A stretch of DNA of 48,623 nucleotides from CAWHOW01 sp050013795 (lineage in GTDB: Bacteria; Bacteroidota; Bacteroidia; Bacteroidales; CG2-30-32-10). The stretch lies in contig JBEKEO010000003.1 of the NCBI GenBank assembly GCA_050013795.1, forward strand, positions 1-48,623, written 5' to 3'. Below are positions 9,056 to 17,880 of this stretch, piece after piece. The position numbers and the translations under genes were made by a program. The number at the start of each line of letters is the position of its first letter. The stretch's first letter is position 1. The notes under the pieces were generated by a model. That model was not told the origin of the DNA and made no database searches. It saw only the letters and a list, made by a program, of their open reading frames with translations.

Positions 9056-10069
9056 ATGAAGAATCTCGTCAGAAGTAAGAAATTTAAAAACTTCATGGCC
9101 AAGCTATATGGCTGGGGCGCATCAGTTGTTATCGTTGGAGCTTTGTTTAAAATTCAGCATTACAAAGGTTCAGGTGTTATGCTTTGTGTTGGGTTGGGGA
9201 CTGAAGCTTTAATATTCTTCTTTTCTGCATTTGAGCCCCCTCATGTTGAGCCGGACTGGAGCCTTGTTTATCCCGAATTAGCAGGGATGTATCATGATGA
9301 AGAAGGTTCTGAGAAAAAAAGTATTACCGAGGAATTAGACAAGATGCTTGAAGAAGCCAAGATCGGGCCTGAGTTAATAGCAAGTTTAGGAAGTGGTTTA
9401 AGTAAACTTAATGATACCACTTCTAAATTATCAGATGTTTCTGATGCATCTATTGCTACAAATGAATTTGTGCAAAACGTAAAAGGGGCTTCTAAATCTG
9501 CTGGCGAACTTACAGACTCTTATAAAAAGACTGCTGACGTTCTAAATAAAGATGTTTTTGCTTCTGAAGAATATGTAAGCAGCATTAAAAATGCATCTCA
9601 GTCAGCTTCAACTTTAGCTGGTGCTTATAACCAAGCTGCTGATGTCATTAAATCAGATCTAGGCGCTTCTGGTGAGTATGTTAACAGTATTAAATCTGCT
9701 ACAAAGTCAGCCAATGAATTAGCCCTACAATATTCTAAATCGGCTGAGTCATTAACTAAATCAGCACAAGCATTGGATTTTTCTGCTGTTGATAGTAAAG
9801 CGTATGGAGAACAAATCCAAAAAGTATCTACTAATTTAGCTGCTCTTAATTCAGTATATGAACTTCAATTAAAAGGAACAGACGCTCAATTACAGGCAAC
9901 AAATAAACTCCAGGATACACTAAACCAGTTTATGAATAATCTGGGTGAATCAAATGAAAATACCCTGAAGTTTAAAAACGAGATTGCTACCCTCACTAAA
10001 AATCTTTCAGCCCTTAACAATGTTTATGGCAATATGTTAGCAGCTATGAATGTTAATGTAAACAGGTAG
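9056..10069 (+). CDS. gldL: Type IX secretion motor protein GldL/PorL with internal 35-residue repeats
   Basis: GldL is the inner-membrane stator-like subunit that, with GldM, converts proton flow into torque. The N-terminus has the expected two membrane helices (about residues 17-31 and 40-58), including the family Glu at position 50 in the second helix. The LYGWGASVVIVGALFKI segment is diagnostic. The cytoplasmic part after residue 85 is a long helical region. Residues 137-241 hold three consecutive 35-residue repeats beginning EFVQNVK, EYVSSIK and EYVNSIK, each with an SA-x-x-L-x-x-x-Y pattern. At 337 residues it is somewhat longer than many GldL proteins, and the repeats account for the extra length. 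gldM starts 45 bases later. Confidence 0.95.
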   Translation: MKNLVRSKKFKNFMAKLYGWGASVVIVGALFKIQHYKGSGVMLCVGLGTEALIFFFSAFEPPHVEPDWSLVYPELAGMYHDEEGSEKKSITEELDKMLEEAKIGPELIASLGSGLSKLNDTTSKLSDVSDASIATNEFVQNVKGASKSAGELTDSYKKTADVLNKDVFASEEYVSSIKNASQSASTLAGAYNQAADVIKSDLGASGEYVNSIKSATKSANELALQYSKSAESLTKSAQALDFSAVDSKAYGEQIQKVSTNLAALNSVYELQLKGTDAQLQATNKLQDTLNQFMNNLGESNENTLKFKNEIATLTKNLSALNNVYGNMLAAMNVNVNR

Positions 10070-10114
10070 TAATGAATTAATGTTTTTTTAATTTTTATAA
10101 AACAAGATTAATAT

Positions 10115-11764
10115 ATGGCTGGTTATAAAGAAACCCCGCGTCAGAAGATGATTGGTATGATGTATTTGGTGTTGACAGCACTTCTGGCACTTAATGTTTC
10201 AAAGGACATCCTTAACGCATTTGTTATTGTAAACCAAGGGCTAAAAACAAGTCAGGAAAACACAACAAATAAAAATGATCTGATATATTCTAATTTTCAG
10301 AAAGCATATATGAATAATGCCGGTAAGGTAAAACCATACCTTGATAAAGCAATTAAAGCTCAAAATTACTCCAAAGATCTGGCAAAATTTATTTCGGAAC
10401 TTAGAACAAAGATTATTGCTTACACCGAATTTGGCATTAAAGATAAAACTGAAGATCCGGTAAAATGGACAAACGCAGATACTATGAAAGTAGCAAGTAT
10501 TGAAGCCAAGGACAGTTATGATAAACCTATGGAAATACTTATCGGGTATTCCGAAGACGGATCAAATGGTGATGCTAAAATATTAAAGGATAAATTGGAT
10601 CAATTCAAAAAAGATATGTTAGGTTTACTTGAAGGTAAAGATAAAATAAATGCCGAGAAAAATTTTCCTTTTAATACAAATGATGTATATAGTTACACCG
10701 AAGATGAAATGCAGAGCTGGATCAATAATAATTTTTATCACACAGTACTTGTTGGTGATGTGGCTTTATTGAATAAAATGCTGATTGATGTTAAAACCGT
10801 TGAAGGTGACGTTATTTCCAAGTTATATTCAAATGTTGATGCCAGCGATTTTAAATTTGATAAAATTGTTGCCAAAGTTGTTCCCAAATCCAATTATGTT
10901 CTTTTGGGAAGCGATTATGAAGCTGAAATTTTCGTTGCAGCTTATGATAGTAAAAAGAATCCCGATATTTTAATTGGCAGCAGTATTGATACGAATACAG
11001 GGTTAGCAAATGGTTCGGATGTAATGACCTTAGACAGCTCATCTTTTAGTGAAGGCATGGGTGTTTATAAAGTACCTGCTTCAGGAATTGGCGAAAAAAA
11101 GTACAGCGGTGTTATAAAAGTTAAAGATCCATCAGGCAATACAAAGGTATATCCCTTCAAAAGCGATTATATTGTTGCCCAGCCTTCTGCCACTGTTTCT
11201 GCCGATAAAATGAATGTGTTTTATATTGGCGTTGATAATCCTGTAACTATTTCCGTACCCGGTGTGGCAAGTGATTTAGTAAGGCCAAGTATTACTGCGG
11301 GAACATTAACTCCCGCACAAGGTGCTGGCAAATACAATGTAAAAGTAAGTACCGGTTATACCGAAACTACTGTTAATGTGGCAGCTGAAATGGGTGGAAA
11401 AACTCAATCAATGGGTTCCTCTAAATTTCGTGTTAAGCGGGTACCTGACCCTGTCGCTTATATCGGTGGTATAAAATCCGGCTTAATTAATAAAAATTTA
11501 TTAGCTGCATCCCGAATGTTAGTTGCAAAACTTGATGGCTTTGATTTCGACCTTACTTTTATTATTACATCTTTTACTTTTTTAATTAATTACAAAGGCG
11601 ACATTATTCCAACACCTGCTACCGGAAATATGCTTACAGGTGATATGGTGACTAAAATCAACAACGCTACACTTGGAACTAGGATATATTTAGAAGATAT
11701 TAAAGCTAAAGGACCAGATGGGACTACTCGTTTATTGTCTCCAATAAATTTAAAATTAAATTAA
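10115..11764 (+). CDS. gldM: Type IX secretion motor protein GldM/PorM
   Basis: GldM spans the inner membrane once and extends as a dimeric rod through the periplasm to the GldKN ring. The N-terminus carries the family sequence ETPRQKMIGMMYLVLTALLALN, here given in two parts (ETPRQKMIGMMYLV and LTALLALN), which is the membrane helix. An all-helical domain with a KDKTEDP-type loop follows. The periplasmic beta domains are visible from about residue 225 (AKVVPKSNYVLLGSDYEAEIFV) through the last domain starting VPDPVAYIGG. At 549 residues it is within the normal range. There is no cleavable signal, as expected. gldN follows 18 bases after its stop. Confidence 0.96.
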   Translation: MAGYKETPRQKMIGMMYLVLTALLALNVSKDILNAFVIVNQGLKTSQENTTNKNDLIYSNFQKAYMNNAGKVKPYLDKAIKAQNYSKDLAKFISELRTKIIAYTEFGIKDKTEDPVKWTNADTMKVASIEAKDSYDKPMEILIGYSEDGSNGDAKILKDKLDQFKKDMLGLLEGKDKINAEKNFPFNTNDVYSYTEDEMQSWINNNFYHTVLVGDVALLNKMLIDVKTVEGDVISKLYSNVDASDFKFDKIVAKVVPKSNYVLLGSDYEAEIFVAAYDSKKNPDILIGSSIDTNTGLANGSDVMTLDSSSFSEGMGVYKVPASGIGEKKYSGVIKVKDPSGNTKVYPFKSDYIVAQPSATVSADKMNVFYIGVDNPVTISVPGVASDLVRPSITAGTLTPAQGAGKYNVKVSTGYTETTVNVAAEMGGKTQSMGSSKFRVKRVPDPVAYIGGIKSGLINKNLLAASRMLVAKLDGFDFDLTFIITSFTFLINYKGDIIPTPATGNMLTGDMVTKINNATLGTRIYLEDIKAKGPDGTTRLLSPINLKLN

Positions 11765-11782
11765 TAGTATATAGGAGGGTAT

Positions 11783-12649
11783 ATGTCAAAGACAGGAATT
11801 ATAACGTTTATTCTGATAAGCTTAATGCTTAATAATAAAAGCATTAATGCGCAGATAATGGATAGTCCTCCCAGAGATGGGGTATATGATAAAATATCTG
11901 ATATTAACAGGAAGCCTATTCCTTATACTCCTTTAAGAGAAGCTGATGTTTTCTGGACAAAACGTATCTGGCGTGTTATTGATATGAGGGAGAAAATTAA
12001 TCAACCGTTTTTTTATCCGGTAAGTCCCCAAAACGGCAGAAAGAGTTTGATACAGGTTATATTTGATGGACTTAAGGAAGGTGCAATTACTGCTTACGAA
12101 CCTATGAGTGAAGAATTTCTGATTCCTGAAACTTACGTTCAGATCATGAAATTATTGAATAAGCGTGATTCAACACAAATTGAAGTTCCCGATCCCGCAA
12201 ATCCCGGGCAAACAAAATTAAAAGATACTGTTATTGCAAAAAATTTCGATCCTCAAACAGTTAAGCAGTTTAGGTTGAAAGAAGACTGGTTTTTTGACAA
12301 ACAACGTTCTGTTATGGACGTAAGGATTATTGGAATTTGTCCAATTATTGAACTTTTTGAATCCGATCAAGTTACCAAAAAAGGAGATGAACCTTTATTC
12401 TGGATTTATTTCCCTGATGCAAGGCCTATATTTGCAAAGGCAGAAGTGTTCAATCGCTTTAATGATGCAGATAGGAGAACCTATGAAGATGTTTTCTTTA
12501 AAAGAATGTTCAACAGCTATATTTATAAGGAATCGAATGTTTATGACAGGAAAATTTCAGAATATGCAAGAGGTATGGATGCATTGCTTGAATCTGAGAG
12601 AATAAAAAATGATATTTTCCTTTTTGAGCATGATCTCTGGGAATACTAA
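11783..12649 (+). CDS. gldN: Type IX secretion ring protein GldN/PorN
   Basis: GldN is the periplasmic partner of GldK in the T9SS ring. The signal peptide ends near NAQIMDSPPRDGVYD, and the mature part has the family blocks DVFWTKRIWRVIDMREKIN, DWFFDKQRSVMDVRIIGI and PLFWIYFPDARPIF. The 288-residue length is ordinary. A clear Shine-Dalgarno-like sequence, AGGAGGG, lies just before ATG 11783; strong sites like this are unusual in Bacteroidota and suggest high translation of this last gene. A terminator 16 bases after the stop ends the operon. Confidence 0.96.
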   Translation: MSKTGIITFILISLMLNNKSINAQIMDSPPRDGVYDKISDINRKPIPYTPLREADVFWTKRIWRVIDMREKINQPFFYPVSPQNGRKSLIQVIFDGLKEGAITAYEPMSEEFLIPETYVQIMKLLNKRDSTQIEVPDPANPGQTKLKDTVIAKNFDPQTVKQFRLKEDWFFDKQRSVMDVRIIGICPIIELFESDQVTKKGDEPLFWIYFPDARPIFAKAEVFNRFNDADRRTYEDVFFKRMFNSYIYKESNVYDRKISEYARGMDALLESERIKNDIFLFEHDLWEY

Positions 12650-12665
12650 ACGAATCTTATTTAAT

Positions 12666-12697
12666 AAAAGGCTGTCATAAAACGACAGCCTTTTTTA
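12666..12697 (+). terminator. Intrinsic terminator of the T9SS operon
   Basis: AAAAGGCTGTC pairs perfectly with GACAGCCTTTT across a 7-base loop, followed by a T-run. It lies directly after gldN and separates the T9SS genes from the next small gene. Confidence 0.92.
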
Positions 12698-12759
12698 TTT
12701 TAAAATAAATAACAGAAAGATATTGTGAAAATCTTTATCATAAAAAAACAGGAAATTAC

Positions 12760-12790
12760 TTGATTTAAGCCTTATAATTGTGTACTTTTA
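12760..12790 (+). promoter_or_regulatory. Promoter of the 12809 gene
   Basis: TTG at 12760-12762 and TACTTTTA at 12783-12790 are 20 bases apart, fitting the Bacteroidota -33/-7 pattern except for the last base. Transcription would start about 12 bases before ATG 12809. Confidence 0.5.
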
Positions 12791-12808
12791 TTTTCATAAA
12801 ACTGGCTT

Positions 12809-13294
12809 ATGAAAAACAGAATTTATTTATTATTGAGTTTGTTGATGCTTTGGTTGATTTCATTGGAGTCACAAGCTCAATACCTGACCGGAATCGGAGC
12901 AAGATTTGGTACTTCATTCGGAGTTACAGCTATTCGGTATTTTGCCCCCAGGGCGCGTGGCGCAGGCGATTTAATTATTGCACATGAATTCAGTGGCTGG
13001 TGCGGCACATTGTTATATGAAGTCCATTTCAGCAACCATAATATTAACATTGAATTGGCAAATGTTGGATTCTTTCTTGGAGCAGGTGTGCATGCAGGTG
13101 CATTTCCGGCAAGTGGTAATGAAAATAAACAAGGGAAAAATTTCGCAGCCGGAGTTGATTTTATTGCCGGCGTGGAATGGAAGTTGCCACATGTTCCACT
13201 ACTGCTAAGCGCGGATATTAAGCCATATTATGATGTTAATGTAACCGCACGGGATTTCCTGGATTATTGTATTTCCCTGCGATATTTATTCTGA
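12809..13294 (+). CDS. Small secreted beta-barrel-like protein of unknown function
   Basis: I do not recognise a named family. The 161-residue protein has a signal peptide (LLSLLMLWLISLESQAQ). The mature part alternates short amphipathic strands and glycines (GIGARFGTSFGVTAIRYF, IELANVGFFLGAGVHAG, FAAGVDFIAGVEWKLP) and ends in an aromatic residue (SLRYLF). That layout is typical of a small 8-stranded outer-membrane barrel. It stands alone between two terminators with its own promoter, so it is transcribed as a single gene. Its position after the T9SS operon may be coincidental. Confidence 0.7.
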   Translation: MKNRIYLLLSLLMLWLISLESQAQYLTGIGARFGTSFGVTAIRYFAPRARGAGDLIIAHEFSGWCGTLLYEVHFSNHNINIELANVGFFLGAGVHAGAFPASGNENKQGKNFAAGVDFIAGVEWKLPHVPLLLSADIKPYYDVNVTARDFLDYCISLRYLF

Positions 13295-13315
13295 AAGTTA
13301 ATTATACTTGATAAG

Positions 13316-13345
13316 AAACCGTAAATGATGTTTGCGGTTTTTTTA
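13316..13345 (+). terminator. Intrinsic terminator after the small barrel gene
   Basis: AAACCGTAAA pairs with TTTGCGGTTT (one G-T pair) around TGATG, followed by more T residues. It contains the upstream in-frame ATGs at 13325 and 13328, which argues against recG starting there. Confidence 0.82.
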
Positions 13346-13372
13346 TTTTTACACTTTTATAATCCTGTAAGC

Positions 13373-15475
13373 ATGCCTCATATTTCCGAAACAGCTATCG
13401 AGTATCTTAAAGGCGTTGGCCCGCAAAGGGCTGAATTGCTTAAGAAAGAGCTTGATGTCTTTACTTTCGGAGACCTGGTTGGCTATTACCCTTTCCGCTA
13501 TGTTGACAGAAGCAAATTCTTTAAGGTTGCAGAGATCAACAGCGATGTGGCTTATGTCCAGATCAAAGGATATATTGATAAAATAGAACTGACAGGCGGG
13601 AAGCGCATAATAAGGATGAATGCGCAATTCCGCGATGAAACCGGCACCATAGAGCTGGTATGGTTCAACGGGTTTAAGTGGCTGAAGGATAAATTCAAGG
13701 CCGGACAGCAATATGTTATTTTCGGGAAACCCACTTATTTCAATGGAAAGCTTAATATAACCCATCCCGAAGTTGAATTGCCCGCCGATGATAATGCTCC
13801 CATTGTTTCATCATTGCAGGCATTTTACTCCTCAACAGAGAAACTTAAGTCGAAAGGGCTCGACAGCAAAGGGATCAGCAAGCTGCTGAAAACCTTGCTA
13901 ATTGCGCTTGAAGGACAAATACTCGAAACCCTTTCTGCGGAAATAATTCAGAACTTAAAACTTATTCCAAGGGAAGAAGCGTTGTTGAATATTCATTTTC
14001 CTGTTAACCACGAAAAGCTTCAGAAGGCCCAGCTACGCCTGAAATTCGAAGAATTATTTTTTGTTCAGTTAAAACTGCTGAAATTAAAATTGATCCGCAC
14101 TTCCAAATTCAACGGGTATAAATTTTCCACTGTTGGCAGTTACTTCAACGATTTTTTTCATCATCACCTCCCCTTCTCTCTTACAAATGCCCAGAAAAAA
14201 GTGATCAAGGAAATAAGGAATGACCTTGGCTCGGAAATGCAGATGAACAGGCTGCTGCAGGGCGATGTAGGCAGCGGCAAAACTATAGTTGCCCTGATGT
14301 GCATGCTTATCGCCCTCGATAATAATTACCAGTCGTGCCTGATGGCTCCCACCGAAATACTGGCACAGCAGCATTTTGAAAGCATAAAGAAATTGCTTGG
14401 CACCATGAACGTGACCGTTGAACTGCTTACCGGCAGCACTAAAAAAGCATACAGGAAAAAGCTTCACGAACAGCTTGAAGACGGTTCTCTTCATATTTTA
14501 GTCGGCACACATGCGCTACTTGAAGAAAAAGTGCAATTCAAAAACCTTGGCTTTGTGGTGATAGATGAGCAGCACAGGTTCGGCGTGGCGCAGCGGGCAA
14601 GCTTATGGACAAAGAATGAAAAGCCCCCGCATATACTGGTAATGACTGCTACGCCTATTCCGCGAACCCTTGCCATGACGCTATACGGCGACCTTGATAT
14701 ATCTGTTATTGATGAATTACCTCCAGGAAGAAAGCCCATAAAAACGCTTCATTCCTATGATTCCGACAGGCTGCGTGTTTTCGGCTTCATGAAAAAGCAG
14801 ATAAAGGAAGGCCGGCAGATATATGTGGTTTACCCGTTGATTAACGAATCGGAAACGCTCGACCTGAAGTTCCTGATGGACGGATACGACAGCATTGTAA
14901 GGGAATTCCCTCTGCCTGATTATGCCGTGAGCATAGTGCACGGGCAAATGAAACCGGGCGAAAAGGAATACGAGATGCAGCGTTTTGTGAAAGGTGAAAC
15001 CAACATCATGGTAGCCACTACCGTTATAGAAGTAGGTGTTGATGTGGCCAATGCATCGGTAATGGTTATTGAAAATGCAGAGCGTTTCGGCTTGTCGCAG
15101 CTGCACCAGTTGCGCGGAAGAGTTGGCAGGGGCGCCGACCAGTCGTATTGCATACTGATGACAAGCCACAAGCTGACTTCTGATGGAAAGAAACGTATAG
15201 AAACTATGGTACGAACCACCGATGGTTTTGAAATTGCCGAAGTGGACCTTCGCCTCCGCGGGCCCGGCGATATTGAAGGCACCCAGCAAAGCGGTATACT
15301 CGACCTGAAACTCGCCGATATAGTAAAAGATGAAAAACTGCTCCGTTATGCGCGGAATGTAGCCATTGAATTGCTGGAAAAAGACCCTTCGCTGGCAAAG
15401 CCCGAAAACATTCCCATTGCAAGGCGCATTGCCGAACTGAACAGGGAGAAGACAAACTGGAGCAGGATTAGCTAA
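13373..15475 (+). CDS. recG: ATP-dependent DNA helicase RecG
   Basis: RecG remodels stalled replication forks and Holliday junctions. The N-terminal wedge domain begins ISETAIEYLKGVGPQRAELL and includes an OB fold. The helicase core has Walker A GDVGSGKT, the DEQH box (VVIDEQHRFGV), motif III MTATPIPRTLAMTLYGD and motif VI QLHQLRGRVGRG. The C-terminal RecG block has the sequence LRGPGDIEGTQQSG. I start the gene at ATG 13373 (PHISETAI) because the upstream ATGs at 13325/13328 fall within the terminator hairpin of the previous gene. This gives 700 residues, the usual size. The gene is GC-richer than the genes before it. Confidence 0.96.
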   Translation: MPHISETAIEYLKGVGPQRAELLKKELDVFTFGDLVGYYPFRYVDRSKFFKVAEINSDVAYVQIKGYIDKIELTGGKRIIRMNAQFRDETGTIELVWFNGFKWLKDKFKAGQQYVIFGKPTYFNGKLNITHPEVELPADDNAPIVSSLQAFYSSTEKLKSKGLDSKGISKLLKTLLIALEGQILETLSAEIIQNLKLIPREEALLNIHFPVNHEKLQKAQLRLKFEELFFVQLKLLKLKLIRTSKFNGYKFSTVGSYFNDFFHHHLPFSLTNAQKKVIKEIRNDLGSEMQMNRLLQGDVGSGKTIVALMCMLIALDNNYQSCLMAPTEILAQQHFESIKKLLGTMNVTVELLTGSTKKAYRKKLHEQLEDGSLHILVGTHALLEEKVQFKNLGFVVIDEQHRFGVAQRASLWTKNEKPPHILVMTATPIPRTLAMTLYGDLDISVIDELPPGRKPIKTLHSYDSDRLRVFGFMKKQIKEGRQIYVVYPLINESETLDLKFLMDGYDSIVREFPLPDYAVSIVHGQMKPGEKEYEMQRFVKGETNIMVATTVIEVGVDVANASVMVIENAERFGLSQLHQLRGRVGRGADQSYCILMTSHKLTSDGKKRIETMVRTTDGFEIAEVDLRLRGPGDIEGTQQSGILDLKLADIVKDEKLLRYARNVAIELLEKDPSLAKPENIPIARRIAELNREKTNWSRIS

Positions 15476-15515
15476 GGCTATATTCCCCTGATAAATATAT
15501 ACATTGTAAAAGTAA

Positions 15516-15672
15516 GCAGTAAGCAGCAGCAGGAGGCAGTCATTAATGAAATTAATAGAAACTGGAAATTTATTGAAATTGAATCTTTGCATCTCTGCGA
15601 CGGAGCTTATCACGATGAAAGCGAGACGTGAAATTTTGAAGAAGAATGCAGTAAGCAACAGCAGGAGGCAGT
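15516..15672. repeat. Interspersed short repeat, two copies downstream of recG
   Basis: A 25-base sequence of the form GCAGTAAGCA(G/A)CAGCAGGAGGCAGT (split here by the variable base) occurs at 15516-15540 and again at 15648-15672 with one mismatch. A reverse-complement relative is at 36070-36087, and a weaker one lies near 33322-33341. They lie in the 240-bp gap between recG and the propeller gene, which holds no other feature I can support. Confidence 0.7.
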
Positions 15673-15717
15673 AACCGACTGCATAGTGCATACTGCCGCT
15701 GCCTACTTCTTAAGAAT

Positions 15718-17367
15718 TTATTCTTTAATGAACCTACTTACAACAACGCCTTTCTCCGTCTTCACCTCCACTACATACACCCCGCTGGGCCTATCGGCTA
15801 TGTTAATGGTAAACGGTGAATAGTTATCAGTGACCGGTGAACTGTAAACCTTTTCTCCAAGCACATTAAATATCTCGATACTTGATGCTGGATACTGGAT
15901 GACGGATACTTGGAATTTCCCATTATTAGGGTTAGGATAAATAAAAGTATTATATGTGCTTCTAAAATCATTATTTCCATTTATTGTATCGTTGCTTAAT
16001 TTTGCAATAAAAATATCAATGCTTCGAATATCTGTTAATGTTATGGAGCCAAAATCTACACTAGGACTGCTAAAAAATCCAGTTAAATAGATATTCCCTA
16101 AAGAACCTACTGCAACAGATAAGGCCTCATCACTACCTGTACTACCTATACTTTTTGCCCATTGTAAATTTCCAGTTGCATTATATTTGGCAAGAAAAAT
16201 GTTTGCTGCACCAGCATTCCTTAAAATAGTAGTGTCAAAAGTGAGAGAGTCGCCTTCAAAATAACCAGTTAAATACGTATACCCAGAATCATCTACGGCA
16301 ATTGAATTTGACCAATCTTGAGCTGTACCAACTGCACTTTTTGCCCAAACTGTATTTCCATTACTATCATACTTCAAGATAAATATATCACCTTTTGATA
16401 AAGTTGTAGTGCCAAATACAATAGTACCGCCGAAAGTTCCAGTTATATAGCTATTACCCAAGATGTCAACAGCAATTGAATTACCACCACTACATCCTTC
16501 TGTTGAGGTTTTTGCCCATACAGCATACCCGCTGGAATCATATTTTACAACAAAACTATTTTCACAGCCAGTATTTATCAAAATTATGGTGTCAAAGGCG
16601 ATTGAGGCACTTTCAAAATAACCCGCTAAATATACATTTCCATGAGCATCTATAGCAACAGAATTTGCTACATCATCATCAGTACCACCTGCCCTTTTAG
16701 CCCATAATACATTACCATTAGAATTATATTTTGCAAGAAAAATATCCCAAGACTCTCCGGTAATATCAGCATTTTTCAAAGTATCTGATCCAAAAATAAG
16801 ATTGGGACTATAAAAATACCCCGTCACAAATGGATTCCCAATAGCATCTACAGTAACCCCTGTCGAAAAATCATCATCTGTTCCATTTGTGCATTTTGCC
16901 CAAAGGACATTACCATTAGGATCATATTTTGCAAGAAAAATATCCACAGAACTAGTTCTAACTAAAGTAATAGTATCAAAGGCAATTGTATCGCTCATAA
17001 AAGTTCCTGTCACATAAGAGTTTCCAGAAGAATCAACAGCAACAGAATATGCTCTATCATCACTATTTCCACCAAAGTTTTTTGCCCAAAGCAAATTTCC
17101 ATAGGAATTATATTTTGCAAGAAATATATTTCCATCATAAATATCTGTGTTAGTTTTCGTAAGAATAATAGAACCAAAGGTAATAGTGTTACTAAAAAAA
17201 TATCCTGTTTCATATGCATTTCCTAATGCATCCACGGCAACAGACATTGAAAAATCTTGATCTGCTCCACCCGCGCTTTTTGCCCAGACCCATTTAGGAG
17301 TTTGTGCATTTCCCTTCAATCCAATAATGGCAAGCATAATAATAATGTAAAGTTTCTTCATAGCCAT
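15718..17367 (-). CDS. SBBP seven-bladed beta-propeller protein with T9SS sorting domain
   Basis: A secreted repeat protein of 549 residues. The signal peptide ends near KGNAQTPK. There are seven repeats of about 60 residues, each with a WAK(S/N)-G-DD opening and a VAVD-G-N-Y-TG-F core (the SBBP/beta-propeller pattern), enough for one propeller. The last 80 residues are a type A T9SS C-terminal domain: YPNPNNGKFQV, IFNVLGEKVY, PSGVYVVEVKTEKG and the final RFIKE. It should be exported across the outer membrane by the T9SS encoded nearby and anchored or released there. The segment coding for SPVTDNYSPFTINIA contains a copy of an interspersed repeat also found at 33.27 kb. ATG 17361 is an equally good start. 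Ligand or substrate is unknown. Confidence 0.9.
   Translation of the reverse strand: MAMKKLYIIIMLAIIGLKGNAQTPKWVWAKSAGGADQDFSMSVAVDALGNAYETGYFFSNTITFGSIILTKTNTDIYDGNIFLAKYNSYGNLLWAKNFGGNSDDRAYSVAVDSSGNSYVTGTFMSDTIAFDTITLVRTSSVDIFLAKYDPNGNVLWAKCTNGTDDDFSTGVTVDAIGNPFVTGYFYSPNLIFGSDTLKNADITGESWDIFLAKYNSNGNVLWAKRAGGTDDDVANSVAIDAHGNVYLAGYFESASIAFDTIILINTGCENSFVVKYDSSGYAVWAKTSTEGCSGGNSIAVDILGNSYITGTFGGTIVFGTTTLSKGDIFILKYDSNGNTVWAKSAVGTAQDWSNSIAVDDSGYTYLTGYFEGDSLTFDTTILRNAGAANIFLAKYNATGNLQWAKSIGSTGSDEALSVAVGSLGNIYLTGFFSSPSVDFGSITLTDIRSIDIFIAKLSNDTINGNNDFRSTYNTFIYPNPNNGKFQVSVIQYPASSIEIFNVLGEKVYSSPVTDNYSPFTINIADRPSGVYVVEVKTEKGVVVSRFIKE
15808..15847. repeat. Interspersed repeat inside the T9SS sorting-domain code
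   Basis: GGTAAACGGT (15808-15817) and GTTATCAGT (15823-15831), followed by a run of similar words (GTGACCGGTGAACTG), recur in the intergenic stretch at 33268-33320. Here they are translated in frame as part of the propeller protein's sorting domain. Confidence 0.55.
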
Positions 17368-17460
17368 AGTTTTTTGTTAATAGGCATTAACGATAACAGG
17401 CAGGCGGTTATATTGTACTACAAATGTAAGCAATTTTATAGCAAATGCAAACAAGATTTA

Positions 17461-17880
17461 CGCTTTAGAGTTAGTCGCTTGCGCACGGGAGTTTGATGCT
17501 CGCGCAATAGAGTTTGGTGCTTGTGCTGTAGCGCACGGAGCTTGCGCAATAGATTCTGGACCTTGCGCAATAGAGTTTGATGCTTGCGCACTAGATCCTG
17601 GACCTTGCGCAATAGAGTTTGATGCTCGCGCTGTAGAGTTTGATGCTCGCGCTGTAGCGCACGGAGCTTGCGCACCAGATTCTGGACCTTGCGCTGTAGA
17701 GTTTGATGCTTGCGCTGTAGAGTTTGGTGCTTGCGCTGTAGAGTTTGGTGCTTGCGCTGTAGAGTTTGATGCTCGCGCTGTAGCGCACGGAGCTTGCGCA
17801 CCAGATCTGTACCTTGCGCAATAGCGTTTGATGCTTGCGCTGTAGAGTTTGTTGCTTGCGCAGGTGCTCTAGTATCTCGC
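17461..17880. repeat. Tandem array C: 20 units of 21 bp with a 126-bp higher-order period
   Basis: Units begin at 17461 and then every 21 bases, with one 20-bp unit at 17797-17816. The commonest unit is CGCTGTAGAGTTTG followed by ATGCTTG. Three unit types are mixed: type a (GAGTTTGATGCT), type b (GCGCACGGAGCT) and type c (GATTCTGGACCT). Type b occurs at 17524, 17650 and 17776, exactly 126 bp apart, and each is followed by type c, so blocks of six units have been copied. On the minus strand the array reads as heptads such as QRKHQTL, but the 20-bp unit shifts that frame. It fills most of the 690-bp gap between the propeller gene and ppiD; the remainder shows nothing except the ppiD terminator. 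Confidence 0.95.

Noticed and set aside
14717..15691. 324-residue reading frame antisense to recG
   Set aside because: recG is complete with all helicase motifs on the other strand; the antisense translation shows no family pattern.
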